Of a DNA stretch of 64,000 nucleotides, positions 16,033 to 25,234 are shown piece after piece. Location of the stretch: the NCBI RefSeq assembly GCF_001665605.1, contig NZ_LZSV01000033.1:1-64000 (forward strand), in the 5' to 3' direction. Source of the stretch: Mycobacterium sp. 852014-50255_SCH5639931. GTDB lineage: Bacteria > Actinomycetota > Actinomycetes > Mycobacteriales > Mycobacteriaceae. Both the position numbers and the translations under genes were made by a program. The notes beneath the pieces were generated by a model. The model did not search any database. It worked only from the letters and a program-made list of their open reading frames with translations, and had not been told where the DNA came from. Each line of letters starts with the position of its first letter. Within the stretch, counting starts at the first letter, position 1.

Positions 16033-17599
16033 CCGTCTTCCTTTCCTGTTCGGTCGGCGTCCCGCGCCGCGCCGAGGCTACAGCGCCAAGGACGCAGGCC
16101 AGAGCAAAACCACCCAGTGCCAGCGGAAGCCATACCTTCCACAGCTGCGCTTCCGCACGGTTTCGATGACTTGCCGCGATCTGCGCGGCGGCCGAGCGGT
16201 CTTCGGCCCCGGACGTGGACCAGTCCGTCGCCAGCCCGCCAAGACTGACGGTCTTGGCCCCGGTCAGCCCACCGCCGGTCAAAACCGCCGTGCGGTTGCT
16301 CGTTGCCTGCGCATTTAGCACGGAATCGCTGTGCGCAAGCACGGTATACACGGTGGTTGTCGACCATTGACCCTGAAACGGCCCCGGAGTGCGCCCAACC
16401 GCCAAACCGACCGGCAGCCGGCCCCCGGTCATGCTCAGCAACTGATCCAGCGTTACTTCCGACGCGCCGTCGGCCCCGGCAGCCTCAGAAGCCTGCCATA
16501 CCTGTACCGGCAAGCCGTCCACGATTTTGTCGTCCGCCGGGACGAGCAGGATGTTGCGGACGGTTGAGGTGCCATGCGCGAAGATGGCGAGCTCCCGTCC
16601 GTGCGGCCCATTCACCAGCGACACCGTGGCGGTGTGGCCGGCACGATCGCTGACGGTGCGGGTCCGCGGGTCGCCCGAAGAGCCGCCGGCCGGCACCAGC
16701 GCCACCAGCGCGGCGGCGGTGAGGAGTAGCAGCATCGAGGCGGCCGCCAAAAGGCGCCCCCTGTCCCGCGGGGCGGCGGCAAGGCGAGCGGGCCACAAGA
16801 AGATGGCGAGCACGGGTACCGCGTAGAGCAGCCAGCCCACCACCTCGATGACTCGGGGGTCGGCGGGTATCCCGAACATCCCGGCGGTCACCGCGCCGAG
16901 CACCGAGTTGCTGGGCAGCCAGGCGGACAGGTCGAACACCCGCCGCTGCCCGATGTTCACCCAGCCGGCCTCGTGTGCGGTACGCAGCGCCCCCAGCACC
17001 AGCCCGGCGGCGATCAACACCAAGAACACCCCGGTGACCCGGAAAAAGCGGGCGATGTTGAGTTTCAATCCGCCGAAGTACAGCGCGACACCCATCGCGA
17101 CCGCCGCCGCGATCCCCAGCGCACCACCCAGTACGGCGAACCATCGGTTGCCGTGCGACGTCTGGGCGGCCGCCAACAAGAACACCGATGTCTCGAAGCC
17201 CTCCTTGAGGACGGCGAGGAAGGCCATCGCGGCCAAGGCGAGCGCACCGCCGCGGTTGATCGCCTGCCGGGCATCGCGCTCGAGCTCGCCCTTGACCTGC
17301 GCGGCGTTGCCGTTCATCCAGATGATCATCGACGTCACGAACACCACGGCGATGACATTGATGACGGTTTCCATCATCTCCTGCTGCGCCTGCGGCAGGC
17401 TCGTCGCGAACAGATTCAGGCCCACCCCGACCGCGACGCTGATCAGCACCGCCGAGGCGACGCCGGCAAACATCGGCCGTATCGGCTGGCCGTTTCGTTT
17501 CAGGAAGGCGCCGACGATGCTCACGATGAGCGCCGCCTCGAGGCCTTCACGGAGGCCGATGAGAAAGGTGCCGATTAGTACGCCGAATACGCCCTGCAT
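15992..17599 (-). CDS. efeU: Ferrous/ferric iron permease EfeU (FTR1 family)
   Basis: A 535-residue FTR1-type permease. The first half holds seven or so membrane spans with two REXXE-type iron motifs: REGLE near residue 17 and KEGFE near 130. The second half is an unusually long extracytoplasmic domain (about residues 305-495) closed by another membrane span (about 498-520), so the protein is roughly twice the size of E. coli EfeU. It is the first gene of the operon and has an IdeR-like box 34 bp upstream of its ATG. It should import iron oxidised or delivered by EfeB and EfeO. Confidence 0.94.
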   Translation of the reverse strand: MQGVFGVLIGTFLIGLREGLEAALIVSIVGAFLKRNGQPIRPMFAGVASAVLISVAVGVGLNLFATSLPQAQQEMMETVINVIAVVFVTSMIIWMNGNAAQVKGELERDARQAINRGGALALAAMAFLAVLKEGFETSVFLLAAAQTSHGNRWFAVLGGALGIAAAVAMGVALYFGGLKLNIARFFRVTGVFLVLIAAGLVLGALRTAHEAGWVNIGQRRVFDLSAWLPSNSVLGAVTAGMFGIPADPRVIEVVGWLLYAVPVLAIFLWPARLAAAPRDRGRLLAAASMLLLLTAAALVALVPAGGSSGDPRTRTVSDRAGHTATVSLVNGPHGRELAIFAHGTSTVRNILLVPADDKIVDGLPVQVWQASEAAGADGASEVTLDQLLSMTGGRLPVGLAVGRTPGPFQGQWSTTTVYTVLAHSDSVLNAQATSNRTAVLTGGGLTGAKTVSLGGLATDWSTSGAEDRSAAAQIAASHRNRAEAQLWKVWLPLALGGFALACVLGAVASARRGTPTEQERKTVDTESNRPKLPVL

Positions 17600-17632
17600 G
17601 CGCCCGATTTCTGTCCCGCGGGTCGGGATCCC

Positions 17633-17652
17633 GGCTTAGCCTAGCCTAAGCC
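17633..17652 (-). promoter_or_regulatory. IdeR/DtxR iron box upstream of efeU
   Basis: GGCTTAGCCTAGCCTAAGCC is an inverted repeat close to the IdeR/DtxR consensus TTAGGTTAGSCTAACCTAA (read on the minus strand as TTAGGCTAGGCTAAGCC). It starts 34 bp upstream of efeU, where bound IdeR would shut the operon off when iron is plentiful. Confidence 0.82.
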
Positions 17653-17659
17653 CGTTGCG

Positions 17660-18493
17660 TCACGAGGCCGGCTGCGTCACGAAGTCGATGAGTTCTTCGA
17701 CCCGGCTGATCAGCGCCGGCTCGAGGTCATTCCAGTCGCGCACCCGGGACCGAATATGCCGCCAGGCCCTGGCGATGTCCGCCTGGTTGGCGTGGGGCAG
17801 GCCGAGCGCCCGGCACGCCCCGTGCTTCCACTCGATGTGCCGTGGCACATCCGGCCAGCCCGCCAGGCCGAGCCGCTGGGGTTTCACGGCCTGCCAGATG
17901 TCGACGTAGGGATGGCCGACCACCAGCGTGTCGCTGCCACCCGGCCCTCGCCGCACCGCGTCGGCGATCCTCGCCTCCTTCGAACCTGTGACCAGGTGAT
18001 CGACGAGCACACCGAGCCGGCGCCCCGGACCGGGCGCGAACTCCGCCACGATCTCCACCAGGTCGTCCACGCCGCCGAGATGCTCGACGACGACACCCTC
18101 GATCCGCAGGTCCTCGCCCCACACCTGCGCGATGAGTTCGGCGTCGTGCCGCCCCTCGACGTAGATCCGGCTGGCGCGGGCCACCCGGGCGCGGGCTCCC
18201 GGCAGGGCGACCGAGCCGGACGCCGTCCTCGTGGCGGCGGCAGGCGCCGCACGACGCGGCGGGGTGAGGATCACCGGACGGCCCTCGAGCAAATAGCCAG
18301 GGCCCAAAGGGAAGCCGCGCACGTGCCCGCGCCGGTCTTCCAGATCGACCCGCCCGTACTCGACCCTCACCACCGCACCGACGTACCCGGTCTGCACGTC
18401 CTCGACCACGAGGCCCAGTTCGGCTGGGTGCTCGGTCGAGCGGGGCTTGCGCCGGCCTGCGGCAAGGACATCGGTTCCGTAGCGATCAACCAC
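17660..18493 (-). CDS. DUF3097 family protein
   Basis: A 277-residue protein I recognise as the actinobacterial DUF3097 family. Conserved stretches include LGLVVEDVQTGYVGAVVRVE at the N-terminus, RIYVEGRHDAELIAQVWGEDLRIEGVVVEHL at about 108-140, and GRRLGVLVDHLVTGSKE and DTLVVGHPYVDIWQAVKP further on. The EGxxD...VDH pattern resembles a TOPRIM-like fold, but this is only an impression. GTG start at 18493. It lies downstream of no obvious partner and its function is unknown. Confidence 0.83.
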   Translation of the reverse strand: MVDRYGTDVLAAGRRKPRSTEHPAELGLVVEDVQTGYVGAVVRVEYGRVDLEDRRGHVRGFPLGPGYLLEGRPVILTPPRRAAPAAATRTASGSVALPGARARVARASRIYVEGRHDAELIAQVWGEDLRIEGVVVEHLGGVDDLVEIVAEFAPGPGRRLGVLVDHLVTGSKEARIADAVRRGPGGSDTLVVGHPYVDIWQAVKPQRLGLAGWPDVPRHIEWKHGACRALGLPHANQADIARAWRHIRSRVRDWNDLEPALISRVEELIDFVTQPAS

Positions 18494-18639
18494 GCGGCAA
18501 TCCTAGAAAGCCTTGCGGCCAAACGTCGTTACGGCGCGCCCGTCGGCGCAGGATCGTGGCGAAGATCGCCCCGCCGCCCGCGCAACACCGACGAGTAAAA
18601 AATGCGTTTTAACTGTGTGGCGTTACTCAGCTGATGACG

Positions 18640-18669
18640 TTGCCGATGGTACGTTGCTACTTGTAAGAT
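18640..18669 (+). promoter_or_regulatory. Candidate sigma-A-type promoter for the DUF3349 gene
   Basis: TTGCCG (18640-18645) and TAAGAT (18664-18669) are separated by 18 bp and lie 41 bp before the DUF3349 ATG. The match to vegetative -35/-10 elements is good, but many promoters in this genus use the -10 only. The remaining gap (18494-18709) shows nothing else I can name. Confidence 0.45.
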
Positions 18670-18709
18670 CTGCCGCTCTTTACATCGCGGCGGTGAGCGA
18701 GGTGGGAAT

Positions 18710-18997
18710 ATGGACCTGGCCCTTTGGGTGTCGAGCATCGTGGCTTTCGTGCGGGCCGGCTACCCCGCAGGCATGCCGACAACCGGATATGCGACCCTGG
18801 CGGCCTTGACCCGCCGGCGACTTTGCGACGACGAGATCACCGCCATTGCAAGCAAACTCATGAGGCGCCAATTCTGGCCGATCAGCCCCGTTGATATCGG
18901 TGTGGAAATCACCCGTGTCACCAACCAATTGCCATTGCCGGCCGACGTTGAGCGGGTCGGACATCGCCTCGATGAGATCCGCTGCGCGCGCGGATAA
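18710..18997 (+). CDS. DUF3349 family small protein
   Basis: A 95-residue soluble helical protein of the mycobacterial DUF3349 family, recognised from SSIVAFVRAGYPAGMPTTGYATLAALTRRRLCDDEI and the closing SPVDIGVEITRVTNQLPLPADVERV. Family members are short, common in mycobacteria and of unknown function. GGTGGG precedes the ATG. The gene is monocistronic and convergent with the patatin gene. Confidence 0.88.
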   Translation: MDLALWVSSIVAFVRAGYPAGMPTTGYATLAALTRRRLCDDEITAIASKLMRRQFWPISPVDIGVEITRVTNQLPLPADVERVGHRLDEIRCARG

Positions 18998-19019
18998 GCC
19001 TCGACGCGGGATCTGACTC

Positions 19020-19997
19020 CTACTTAGCGCCTTTCGCCGGTCCGCCACACGCCGCCAGGTAGTCCGGGTAGCTCCAGGTCCGCAGGAACTGTTGGCCCGC
19101 CTGGAATCCTCGTTGATACAGGCCGTCGCGTTGCTCGGCGGTGATGTTGAAGTCGATCGGGCTGACCTCTTCGGCGGGGACGAAGATGGTGCGCCGGACG
19201 GTGCACGGGTCGTCGATGTAGGCGTTGTCCTGATTGCTTACCAGTGTCTCTATCGCCGCGATTCCCAACGAAACTGGTCCGTGCACCGGATGGGTGGGCG
19301 GGATGCCGGGACGCGCGGACAGCCGGATCCCGAATGTCGGCCATCGCGGCTCAGCGTCGGGCCGGTCGAACAGCTCCACCGGAAAATCGGAGAGCAAGCC
19401 GCCATCGACCCAGGTGGCGTTGCTGACCCGAACGGGTTCGAACACATAGGGGATCGCCGACGAGGCGTGCACGGCGCGGGCGACCGAAAACTGGTCGGGG
19501 TCGATGCCATAGGAAGCGAGGTCCCACGGGATGCGCACCAGCCGGCGCCGGGACAGGTCACTGGCCGTCACCACCAGCGACCACGCGAACTGGTCCGGCT
19601 CCTCGCCTGTGCGCAAGTCACCGAACGTCCGCACACCCAAGTCGGCGAGCAGACCGGCGAGCAGCCGTTCCAAGTAGGCCCCGCGGTAGACACCGTCCGA
19701 CACCAACAGCGACAATCCCCCGCCGATCAGCGGCACGTGTCCGATCAGACTGCGATCCAGGAACTTCCGGTAGTCGATGGACCGCATGACTTCCGCGAGC
19801 CGGCTCAGCGGTTCGCCCGCGACCTGCAGCGCCGCGATCAGCGACGCGACGATCGCGCCCGCGCTGCTACCCGCGACGCGGGGAAACCGGTAACCGGCCC
19901 CGGACAGCGCGTCGACCGCGCCGACCAGCCCGATGCCCCGGACGCCGCCGCCCTCACACACCAGATCGGCGCGGGACGTGCTCACCGTCGACGCCAT
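19020..19997 (-). CDS. Patatin-like phospholipase (Rv2037c-like)
   Basis: A 325-residue patatin-fold lipid acyl hydrolase, close in size to M. tuberculosis Rv2037c (324). The oxyanion-hole motif CEGGGVRGIG is at about residues 14-23, the nucleophile elbow GSSAG near 43, and the catalytic Asp in DGGLLSDFP near 198. The Ser-Asp dyad is therefore complete. It follows the sugar ABC transporter genes by 12 bp and probably shares their transcript. It may act on membrane phospholipids or triacylglycerol; the substrate is unknown. Confidence 0.9.
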   Translation of the reverse strand: MASTVSTSRADLVCEGGGVRGIGLVGAVDALSGAGYRFPRVAGSSAGAIVASLIAALQVAGEPLSRLAEVMRSIDYRKFLDRSLIGHVPLIGGGLSLLVSDGVYRGAYLERLLAGLLADLGVRTFGDLRTGEEPDQFAWSLVVTASDLSRRRLVRIPWDLASYGIDPDQFSVARAVHASSAIPYVFEPVRVSNATWVDGGLLSDFPVELFDRPDAEPRWPTFGIRLSARPGIPPTHPVHGPVSLGIAAIETLVSNQDNAYIDDPCTVRRTIFVPAEEVSPIDFNITAEQRDGLYQRGFQAGQQFLRTWSYPDYLAACGGPAKGAK

Positions 19998-20009
19998 AGG
20001 CCTACCCCC

Positions 20010-21080
20010 TCAACAGATTCGTTGGCCGTCGACACCGAAGAAGTGCAGGTGCCCCGGCTCCGGGTGCAGGCGCACCCGGCTGCCCTTTTCCGGAGGCCGG
20101 CGTCCATCGGCACGCGCAACGACGGGCTGATCAATGACCTTGCCGGAGCCGGTGATTCGGCCGTAGACGTAGGCATCCGCCCCGAGCTCCTCGACCACGT
20201 CGACCTCCATCTCGACACCGAGGCCGCCCAGTTCGAAGTGCTCGGGGCGGACCCCCACGACGACTTCGCTCGCAGCATCGGTGAGCTCCCGGGGTAGCGG
20301 GATGTGCCAATCCCCCAGCGACACGGCGGAATCGACGATCGGCAGGGTGAACAGGTTCATGGCCGGCGACCCGATGAAACCCGCGACGAAGACGTTGACC
20401 GGATTGCGGTACAGCTCGCGTGGCGCGGCGAACTGCTGCAGCACGCCGTCGCACAGGACGGCGACGCGGTCACCCATCGTCATCGCCTCGACCTGGTCGT
20501 GGGTGACGTAGACGGTGGTGGTGCCGAGCCGCCGTTGCAGCGCCGCGATCTGGTTGCGGGTTTGCACGCGCAGTTTGGCATCGAGATTCGACAGCGGCTC
20601 GTCCATCAGGAAGACCTGCGGCCGGCGGACGATCGCACGTCCCATCGCCACCCGCTGGCGTTGCCCACCGGAGAGGTCCTTGGGTTTGCGGTCCAGATAG
20701 GGCTGCAGGTCAAGCAGTTTCGCGGCGTCCAGGACCCGGTCGCGGATTTCGGGCTTCGGTGTCTTGGCGATCTTCAGGGCGAAGCCCATGTTTTGCGCGA
20801 CCGTCATGTGCGGGTAGAGCGCATAGTTCTGGAAGACCATCGCGACGTCACGGTCCTTGGGATCGACGGTGGTGACGTCGCGGTCACCGATCCGGATGCG
20901 CCCTGAGTCCAGCGATTCCAGCCCCGCCACCATCCGCAGCGAGGTGGTCTTGCCGCATCCGGAGGGACCGACCAGGACGACGAACTCGCCGTCGCCGACG
21001 TCCAGGTCGAGGCCGTCCAAGGCCGGCCGGTCGGCTCCGGCGTAACACCGCGTCGCTTGGTCGAAAGTCACTGAGGCCAT
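20010..21080 (-). CDS. Sugar ABC transporter ATPase (MalK/UgpC type, Rv2038c-like)
   Basis: A 356-residue ATPase of a carbohydrate importer. Walker A GPSGCGKTT is near residue 38, the signature LSGGQRQRVAMGRAI near 137, and Walker B VFLMDEPLSNLDAKL near 157. A C-terminal OB-fold/TOBE regulatory domain (about 240-355) is typical of the MalK/UgpC group. It energises uptake through the two permeases encoded upstream. It matches Rv2038c in length and position. Confidence 0.95.
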   Translation of the reverse strand: MASVTFDQATRCYAGADRPALDGLDLDVGDGEFVVLVGPSGCGKTTSLRMVAGLESLDSGRIRIGDRDVTTVDPKDRDVAMVFQNYALYPHMTVAQNMGFALKIAKTPKPEIRDRVLDAAKLLDLQPYLDRKPKDLSGGQRQRVAMGRAIVRRPQVFLMDEPLSNLDAKLRVQTRNQIAALQRRLGTTTVYVTHDQVEAMTMGDRVAVLCDGVLQQFAAPRELYRNPVNVFVAGFIGSPAMNLFTLPIVDSAVSLGDWHIPLPRELTDAASEVVVGVRPEHFELGGLGVEMEVDVVEELGADAYVYGRITGSGKVIDQPVVARADGRRPPEKGSRVRLHPEPGHLHFFGVDGQRIC

Positions 21081-21083
21081 GGG

Positions 21084-21926
21084 CTACCCGTTCAGCCCCG
21101 AGACAGCGATCCCCCTGACGAAGGACCGCTGCGCGATCGCATAGATGATGACCAACGGCAGCATGATGAGCATCGAGGCCGCCATGATGATCGGCCAGCG
21201 CGCCACATACTCGCCCCGCATGCGCACCAGGCCGAGCGTCAGCGTGGCCAGGCTGTTGCGCTGGAGCATCAGCAGTGGCCATAGGAAGTCGTTCCACACG
21301 TTGACCCAGGTGAGCACCGCCAGCACCATCACCGCTGGGCGGGCGTGGGGCAACAGGATTCGCCAATAGATCTGCCATGGCGAACAACCGTCGAGTATCG
21401 CCGCCTCCTCCAGGTCGGTCGGAAGCGTCCGGAAGAACTGCCGCATCAGGTAGGTACCGAACGCGCTGCCGAACAAGCCCGGCACGATCATCGACCAGGG
21501 TGTGTCGACCCACCCGACCGTCCGCATCAAGATGAACTGCGGGATCACGGTCACGGTCAGCGGCACCATCAAGGTGCCAAGGTATAACACGAACAGTGTG
21601 TCGCGACCGCGGAATTGCAGTCTGGCGAACGCGTATCCGGCCAGCGAGCAGAAGAACACCTGGCCGGCGGTCACGCACCCGGCGTACAGCACGGTGTTGA
21701 AGAACATCCGCGCGAACGGCATCAACGAGAACACCTCGGTGTAGTTGGACCACCGCGGGTGCGCCGGTAGCAGCCTTGGCTCGGTGATCTCGCCTTCCCG
21801 CTTCAATGAGCCGGACACGGCCCAGGCGATCGGGAACAACCAGCACCAGGCGATGGCGAGCAGCGCGGTGTAGACCACCAGGCTACGAACGACATTGCGC
21901 GTGAACACCCGCTCAGCTGAGGCCAC
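21084..21926 (-). CDS. Sugar ABC transporter permease 2 (Rv2039c-like)
   Basis: A 280-residue inner-membrane permease with about six spans. The binding-protein-dependent transport motif EAAxxDG appears as EEAAILDGCSPWQIYWRILLPHARP at about residues 178-202, which contacts the ATPase. GTG start; its first codons overlap the end of permease 1 by 14 bp. It pairs with permease 1 to form the transport path. Confidence 0.94.
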   Translation of the reverse strand: MASAERVFTRNVVRSLVVYTALLAIAWCWLFPIAWAVSGSLKREGEITEPRLLPAHPRWSNYTEVFSLMPFARMFFNTVLYAGCVTAGQVFFCSLAGYAFARLQFRGRDTLFVLYLGTLMVPLTVTVIPQFILMRTVGWVDTPWSMIVPGLFGSAFGTYLMRQFFRTLPTDLEEAAILDGCSPWQIYWRILLPHARPAVMVLAVLTWVNVWNDFLWPLLMLQRNSLATLTLGLVRMRGEYVARWPIIMAASMLIMLPLVIIYAIAQRSFVRGIAVSGLNG

Positions 21927-22854
21927 GAGAAGTCTCCCAAGACCGTTGCCGAGTGATTCGCAGCTGCACCACGGTCAGCACCAGCAGGATCGCGAACATC
22001 ACCCACGCCAGCGCGGACGCATACCCGAATTCCAGGAAGGAGAACGCGTGCTGGAACAGCATGATGCCCAGGACATATGTGGCGGTTTCGGGGCCGCCGT
22101 TCGCGCCGTTGAGGACATAGACCATGTCAAAAGCCTGGAACGCGTGAATGATCGAGATGACGCCCACAAATGATATCGACCCACGGATCAGCGGCACCGT
22201 GATCGACACGAACTGCCGTATCTCGCCGGCCCCGTCGATTCGCGCCGCCTCGTACACGGTCTCGGGAACGCCCTGCATCGCCGCGAGCAGGATGACGGTG
22301 GCGAACGGCACGCTGCGCCACACGCTGAGGATGCACAGCGAGGCCATCGCCCATCGGGGTTCGACCAGCCACGGGACCGGGCCGACCCCGACCCAGCCCA
22401 GCATGATGTTGAGCAACCCGTTGTCGGTGTTGAAGACGAACTGCCAGACGACCGCCATGACGACCGACGAGATGGCCAGCGGCAGAAAGACGATGGTGCG
22501 GAAAATGCCGATGCCCCTCACCTTTCGGTTCAGCACGCCGGCCACGACGAGGCTGACGACGATGGTCGGCACGACCGTTCCGAGGGTGAAGACGACGGTG
22601 TTGCGAATGGCGATGAGAAAGAGCGGGTCCGAGGTGAACAGCTCTTGGAAGTTCCTCAGGCCCACGAACTTTGGCGGCCGAAAGACGTCCCACCGCTGAA
22701 AGCTCATGTAGAGCGAGAATCCCAGCGGAAACAGCATGAACACCGCGACGGCGGCCAGATTCGGCGCCACGAAAAAGCGGCCGGCGCGGGCCCGCCGTCG
22801 CCACGGACCGGCGCCCTTGGCGGGTGTGCGCGTGGTGGCATCGACCGACGTCAT
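21913..22854 (-). CDS. Sugar ABC transporter permease 1 (Rv2040c-like)
   Basis: A 313-residue permease with about six spans and the EAA loop YEAARIDGAGEIRQFVSITVPLIRG near residues 200-224. The ATG at 22854 is selected because it overlaps the binding-protein stop by 4 bp (ATGA). The N-terminus is about a dozen residues longer than in the M. tuberculosis counterpart, with a basic stretch before the first span. Confidence 0.93.
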   Translation of the reverse strand: MTSVDATTRTPAKGAGPWRRRARAGRFFVAPNLAAVAVFMLFPLGFSLYMSFQRWDVFRPPKFVGLRNFQELFTSDPLFLIAIRNTVVFTLGTVVPTIVVSLVVAGVLNRKVRGIGIFRTIVFLPLAISSVVMAVVWQFVFNTDNGLLNIMLGWVGVGPVPWLVEPRWAMASLCILSVWRSVPFATVILLAAMQGVPETVYEAARIDGAGEIRQFVSITVPLIRGSISFVGVISIIHAFQAFDMVYVLNGANGGPETATYVLGIMLFQHAFSFLEFGYASALAWVMFAILLVLTVVQLRITRQRSWETSRGLS

Positions 22855-24173
22855 GGGTTGCGCAACACCTCGTCGATGGCCGGCGACAGACTCGCCAGCG
22901 ACGTGGCGGGCCGTGATCCACGCAGCACGGGCCCGAAGCTGCGGTCCATCAAGGCGACGATCTTCTCCCATGACGGGGTGACGGGCAGCCCTTCGGAGTA
23001 CGCGGGTCCTTGGGTGAGGACGGCGAGGTTGTCGAGGTTCTGGTGGGCCTTGGCGAAGCCGGCCGAGTCGAGCGCCGATTGCAACACCGGCACAAAGAGG
23101 CTGGATTCACCGATCAACGCCTGCCCGACGGGGCCGGTCGCGAATTTCACGAATTCCCATGCCTGCTCCTTGCGTTGACTGCTCGCGGAGATGGCCAATC
23201 CGGTGGAACCGATGTCCGAATGGGCGGGCTGGCCCTGCCGGCGCGGCCCCACCGGCAACGAGGTGACGTCGAAGTCCAGGCCCTCGGCCCGGATGAAGGT
23301 CTGGTAGCGCCAGTGGCCGCCCATCGCCATCGCCGCCCTGCCCGCCGCGAACAGGTCGGGCGTGGACATCGATTGCACCTCGGACGCATTGGGCGCGACC
23401 TTGTGCTTGTTGGCCAGGTCGGCATAGAACTGCACCGCCTCGATGAAGGCGTCGTTGTCGAAGTTGAAGTGGGTCGGGTTCTTGAGCGGGGTGGACCACG
23501 GCACCCCATTGTTCATGGCGAACAGCCCGGCCGAATAGTAGGAGAACCACATGTTCACGAAGCCCCACTGGGTCACTCGCCCGGAGCGATCCCGCCGGGT
23601 GAGTGCCGTGGCGGTGTTCAAGAAGTCGGTGAAATTCCACGGGTTTTGCCACGTTTTGGGCGGGGGCGGCAACCCGGACTCGGCGAAGAGCCGCTTGTTG
23701 TAGAACAGGTAGTTTCCGGACCATTGCTCGGGGAGTGCGTATTGGCCTGCGCTGAACGTGAAGCTGTCGTAGAGCGCCCCGATACCGTCCGATTTCAGCT
23801 CGGCGGCGAAGGCCTGGTCGCGGGACAGCATGGTGTTGAGGTCGAGCAGCACGCCACGGGCGGCCAACTCGGCGTAGGTGAGGTCCCACGCCATCAACAC
23901 ATCCGGGCATTTTCCGCCGGCGCAGAACGTCGACAGCTGCTGCATCACGCCCGGAGCCGAAAGCACCGGGCGGACCTTGATATCGGGGTGGCGGCGCGCG
24001 AACTCGTCGACGATGCGGATCCTGGCATCGCGTTCGTCGGGGTTGGCCGCGAAGAAGAACGTCAAGGCGTCTTCTTCGGGTGCGCAGCCGGCGGCCCACG
24101 GCGCCAGGGATGCCGCGGTGAGCGCGCCGGCACCGCGCAGCAGCCCGCGCCGTCCGAACGGCTTATCGAGCAT
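22851..24173 (-). CDS. Sugar-binding lipoprotein of ABC transporter (Rv2041c-like)
   Basis: A 440-residue extracytoplasmic solute-binding protein. The signal has twin arginines (GRRGLLRGAG) and a lipobox ending WAAGC (Cys29), so it is probably a Tat-exported lipoprotein. The mature part has the family-1 binding-protein pattern (FARRHPDIKVRPV, LPEQWSGNYLFYNKRLFAESGL, GRAAMAMGGHWRY). It catches an undefined sugar or glycerol ester for import. The ATG at 24173 lies inside the end of the ECF sigma gene (11-bp overlap), so the transporter may be translated from the sigma transcript. Confidence 0.93.
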   Translation of the reverse strand: MLDKPFGRRGLLRGAGALTAASLAPWAAGCAPEEDALTFFFAANPDERDARIRIVDEFARRHPDIKVRPVLSAPGVMQQLSTFCAGGKCPDVLMAWDLTYAELAARGVLLDLNTMLSRDQAFAAELKSDGIGALYDSFTFSAGQYALPEQWSGNYLFYNKRLFAESGLPPPPKTWQNPWNFTDFLNTATALTRRDRSGRVTQWGFVNMWFSYYSAGLFAMNNGVPWSTPLKNPTHFNFDNDAFIEAVQFYADLANKHKVAPNASEVQSMSTPDLFAAGRAAMAMGGHWRYQTFIRAEGLDFDVTSLPVGPRRQGQPAHSDIGSTGLAISASSQRKEQAWEFVKFATGPVGQALIGESSLFVPVLQSALDSAGFAKAHQNLDNLAVLTQGPAYSEGLPVTPSWEKIVALMDRSFGPVLRGSRPATSLASLSPAIDEVLRNP

Positions 24174-25155
24174 GGTGCTCCCGTTCTCGCCCCGTTGCCG
24201 GCCGCCCGGCCGGCGGTTTCTCCTGTCCTTGGTACCCGATGCGGCTGTGGTGTTGCTGGATCGGCCAACTCGGGAGGGCCAGCACGGCCCGGCGAATGCG
24301 GCCGGCGTCCCCGGTGATGTCGATCGCGTGGATGCGGTCATCGGTTCCGACGGCGATCAGCAGCAGCGCCTCGGCGTGCCCGTTTGGCGCGATCGCGATC
24401 CCCGGAGCCCCATCGATGAGCACGACCGCACCGGCCCGTGCCCGGAGAGCGAATCGACGGGTCTCCTCCGCGACCCGTGCGGCGCCGCGTAGCTCGGTCG
24501 GCACGTCGTCGGGGACCAGTGCCCGATCGACCCTGCGGACCACGTCCGGGGCCAGCAGTGCGAGCAGACCGGCGATATCACCGCCGCGGGACGCCGCGAG
24601 AAACGCCTCGACGACCTCGAGGTGCTTCGCCATGCGCTCGGGCTCGCCGCCCGGGTGGGCCACCCGCGCACGCGCCCGGCTTGCCAGCTTCTTCGCGGCT
24701 TCCGGCGACCGGTCCAGCAGACCGGCGATTCTCTCGAACGGCACGGCGAACACGTCATGCAGGACGAACGCGACGCGCTGCGCCGGTGAGAGCCGGTCGA
24801 GCACCACGAGCAGCGCGCTGCTCACCGACTCCGTCAAGAGCGCTTCCTCGTCCGCTGGCGGCGACGCGGTCGCAGCGATCCGGTCCAGTTCGTCGGGGGT
24901 GGCGAGCGGCTGTTCCGCACGTCGCTTGCGTGCCCGGAGCTGGTCGACGGCCTCGCGGGCGGTGATCGTGGTGAACCAGCCGGTGAGGTTGTCAACAGCG
25001 GCGAAATCCGCACGGCTGGCCTTCAGCCACGCCGCCTGAACCGCGTCGTCGGCATCGGCCGCCGATCCCAGCAGCTGTAACGCGACCGACCTCAGGTGTC
25101 GCCGGTCCGCGTCGAAACGCTGGGCAAGATCCGTCAAATTTTTCGGGGCGCTCAT
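24163..25155 (-). CDS. ECF41-type sigma factor with C-terminal SnoaL-like domain
   Basis: A 330-residue ECF sigma factor. Region 2 is at about 10-75 (DADRRHLRSVALQLLGSAADADDAVQAAWLK, LTGWFTTITAREAVDQLR) and region 4 at about 105-170 (LDRLSPAQRVAFVLHDVFAVPFERIAGLL). A SnoaL/NTF2-like C-terminal domain begins with MAKHLEVVEAFLAASRGGDIAGLLALLAPDVV, as in the SigJ/ECF41 group. These factors use the C-terminal domain instead of an anti-sigma protein. It is divergent from a DoxX-like gene, an ECF41-type arrangement, and overlaps the sugar-binding-protein gene. M. tuberculosis has no sigma gene at this place as far as I recall. Confidence 0.88.
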   Translation of the reverse strand: MSAPKNLTDLAQRFDADRRHLRSVALQLLGSAADADDAVQAAWLKASRADFAAVDNLTGWFTTITAREAVDQLRARKRRAEQPLATPDELDRIAATASPPADEEALLTESVSSALLVVLDRLSPAQRVAFVLHDVFAVPFERIAGLLDRSPEAAKKLASRARARVAHPGGEPERMAKHLEVVEAFLAASRGGDIAGLLALLAPDVVRRVDRALVPDDVPTELRGAARVAEETRRFALRARAGAVVLIDGAPGIAIAPNGHAEALLLIAVGTDDRIHAIDITGDAGRIRRAVLALPSWPIQQHHSRIGYQGQEKPPAGRPATGREREHHAR

Positions 25156-25234
25156 GGGTCACCTTTTCCGCACAGGAGCCGTCAAGAAGATGACTGCGTC
25201 CATCAAGCTCTCTGTTGCAAAGGAGGCCAGCACC

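Noticed and set aside
14683..16248. A 521-residue plus-strand frame opposite efeO
   Set aside because: It is a shadow of efeO, which has lipobox and HxxE motifs; the frame has no recognisable domain.
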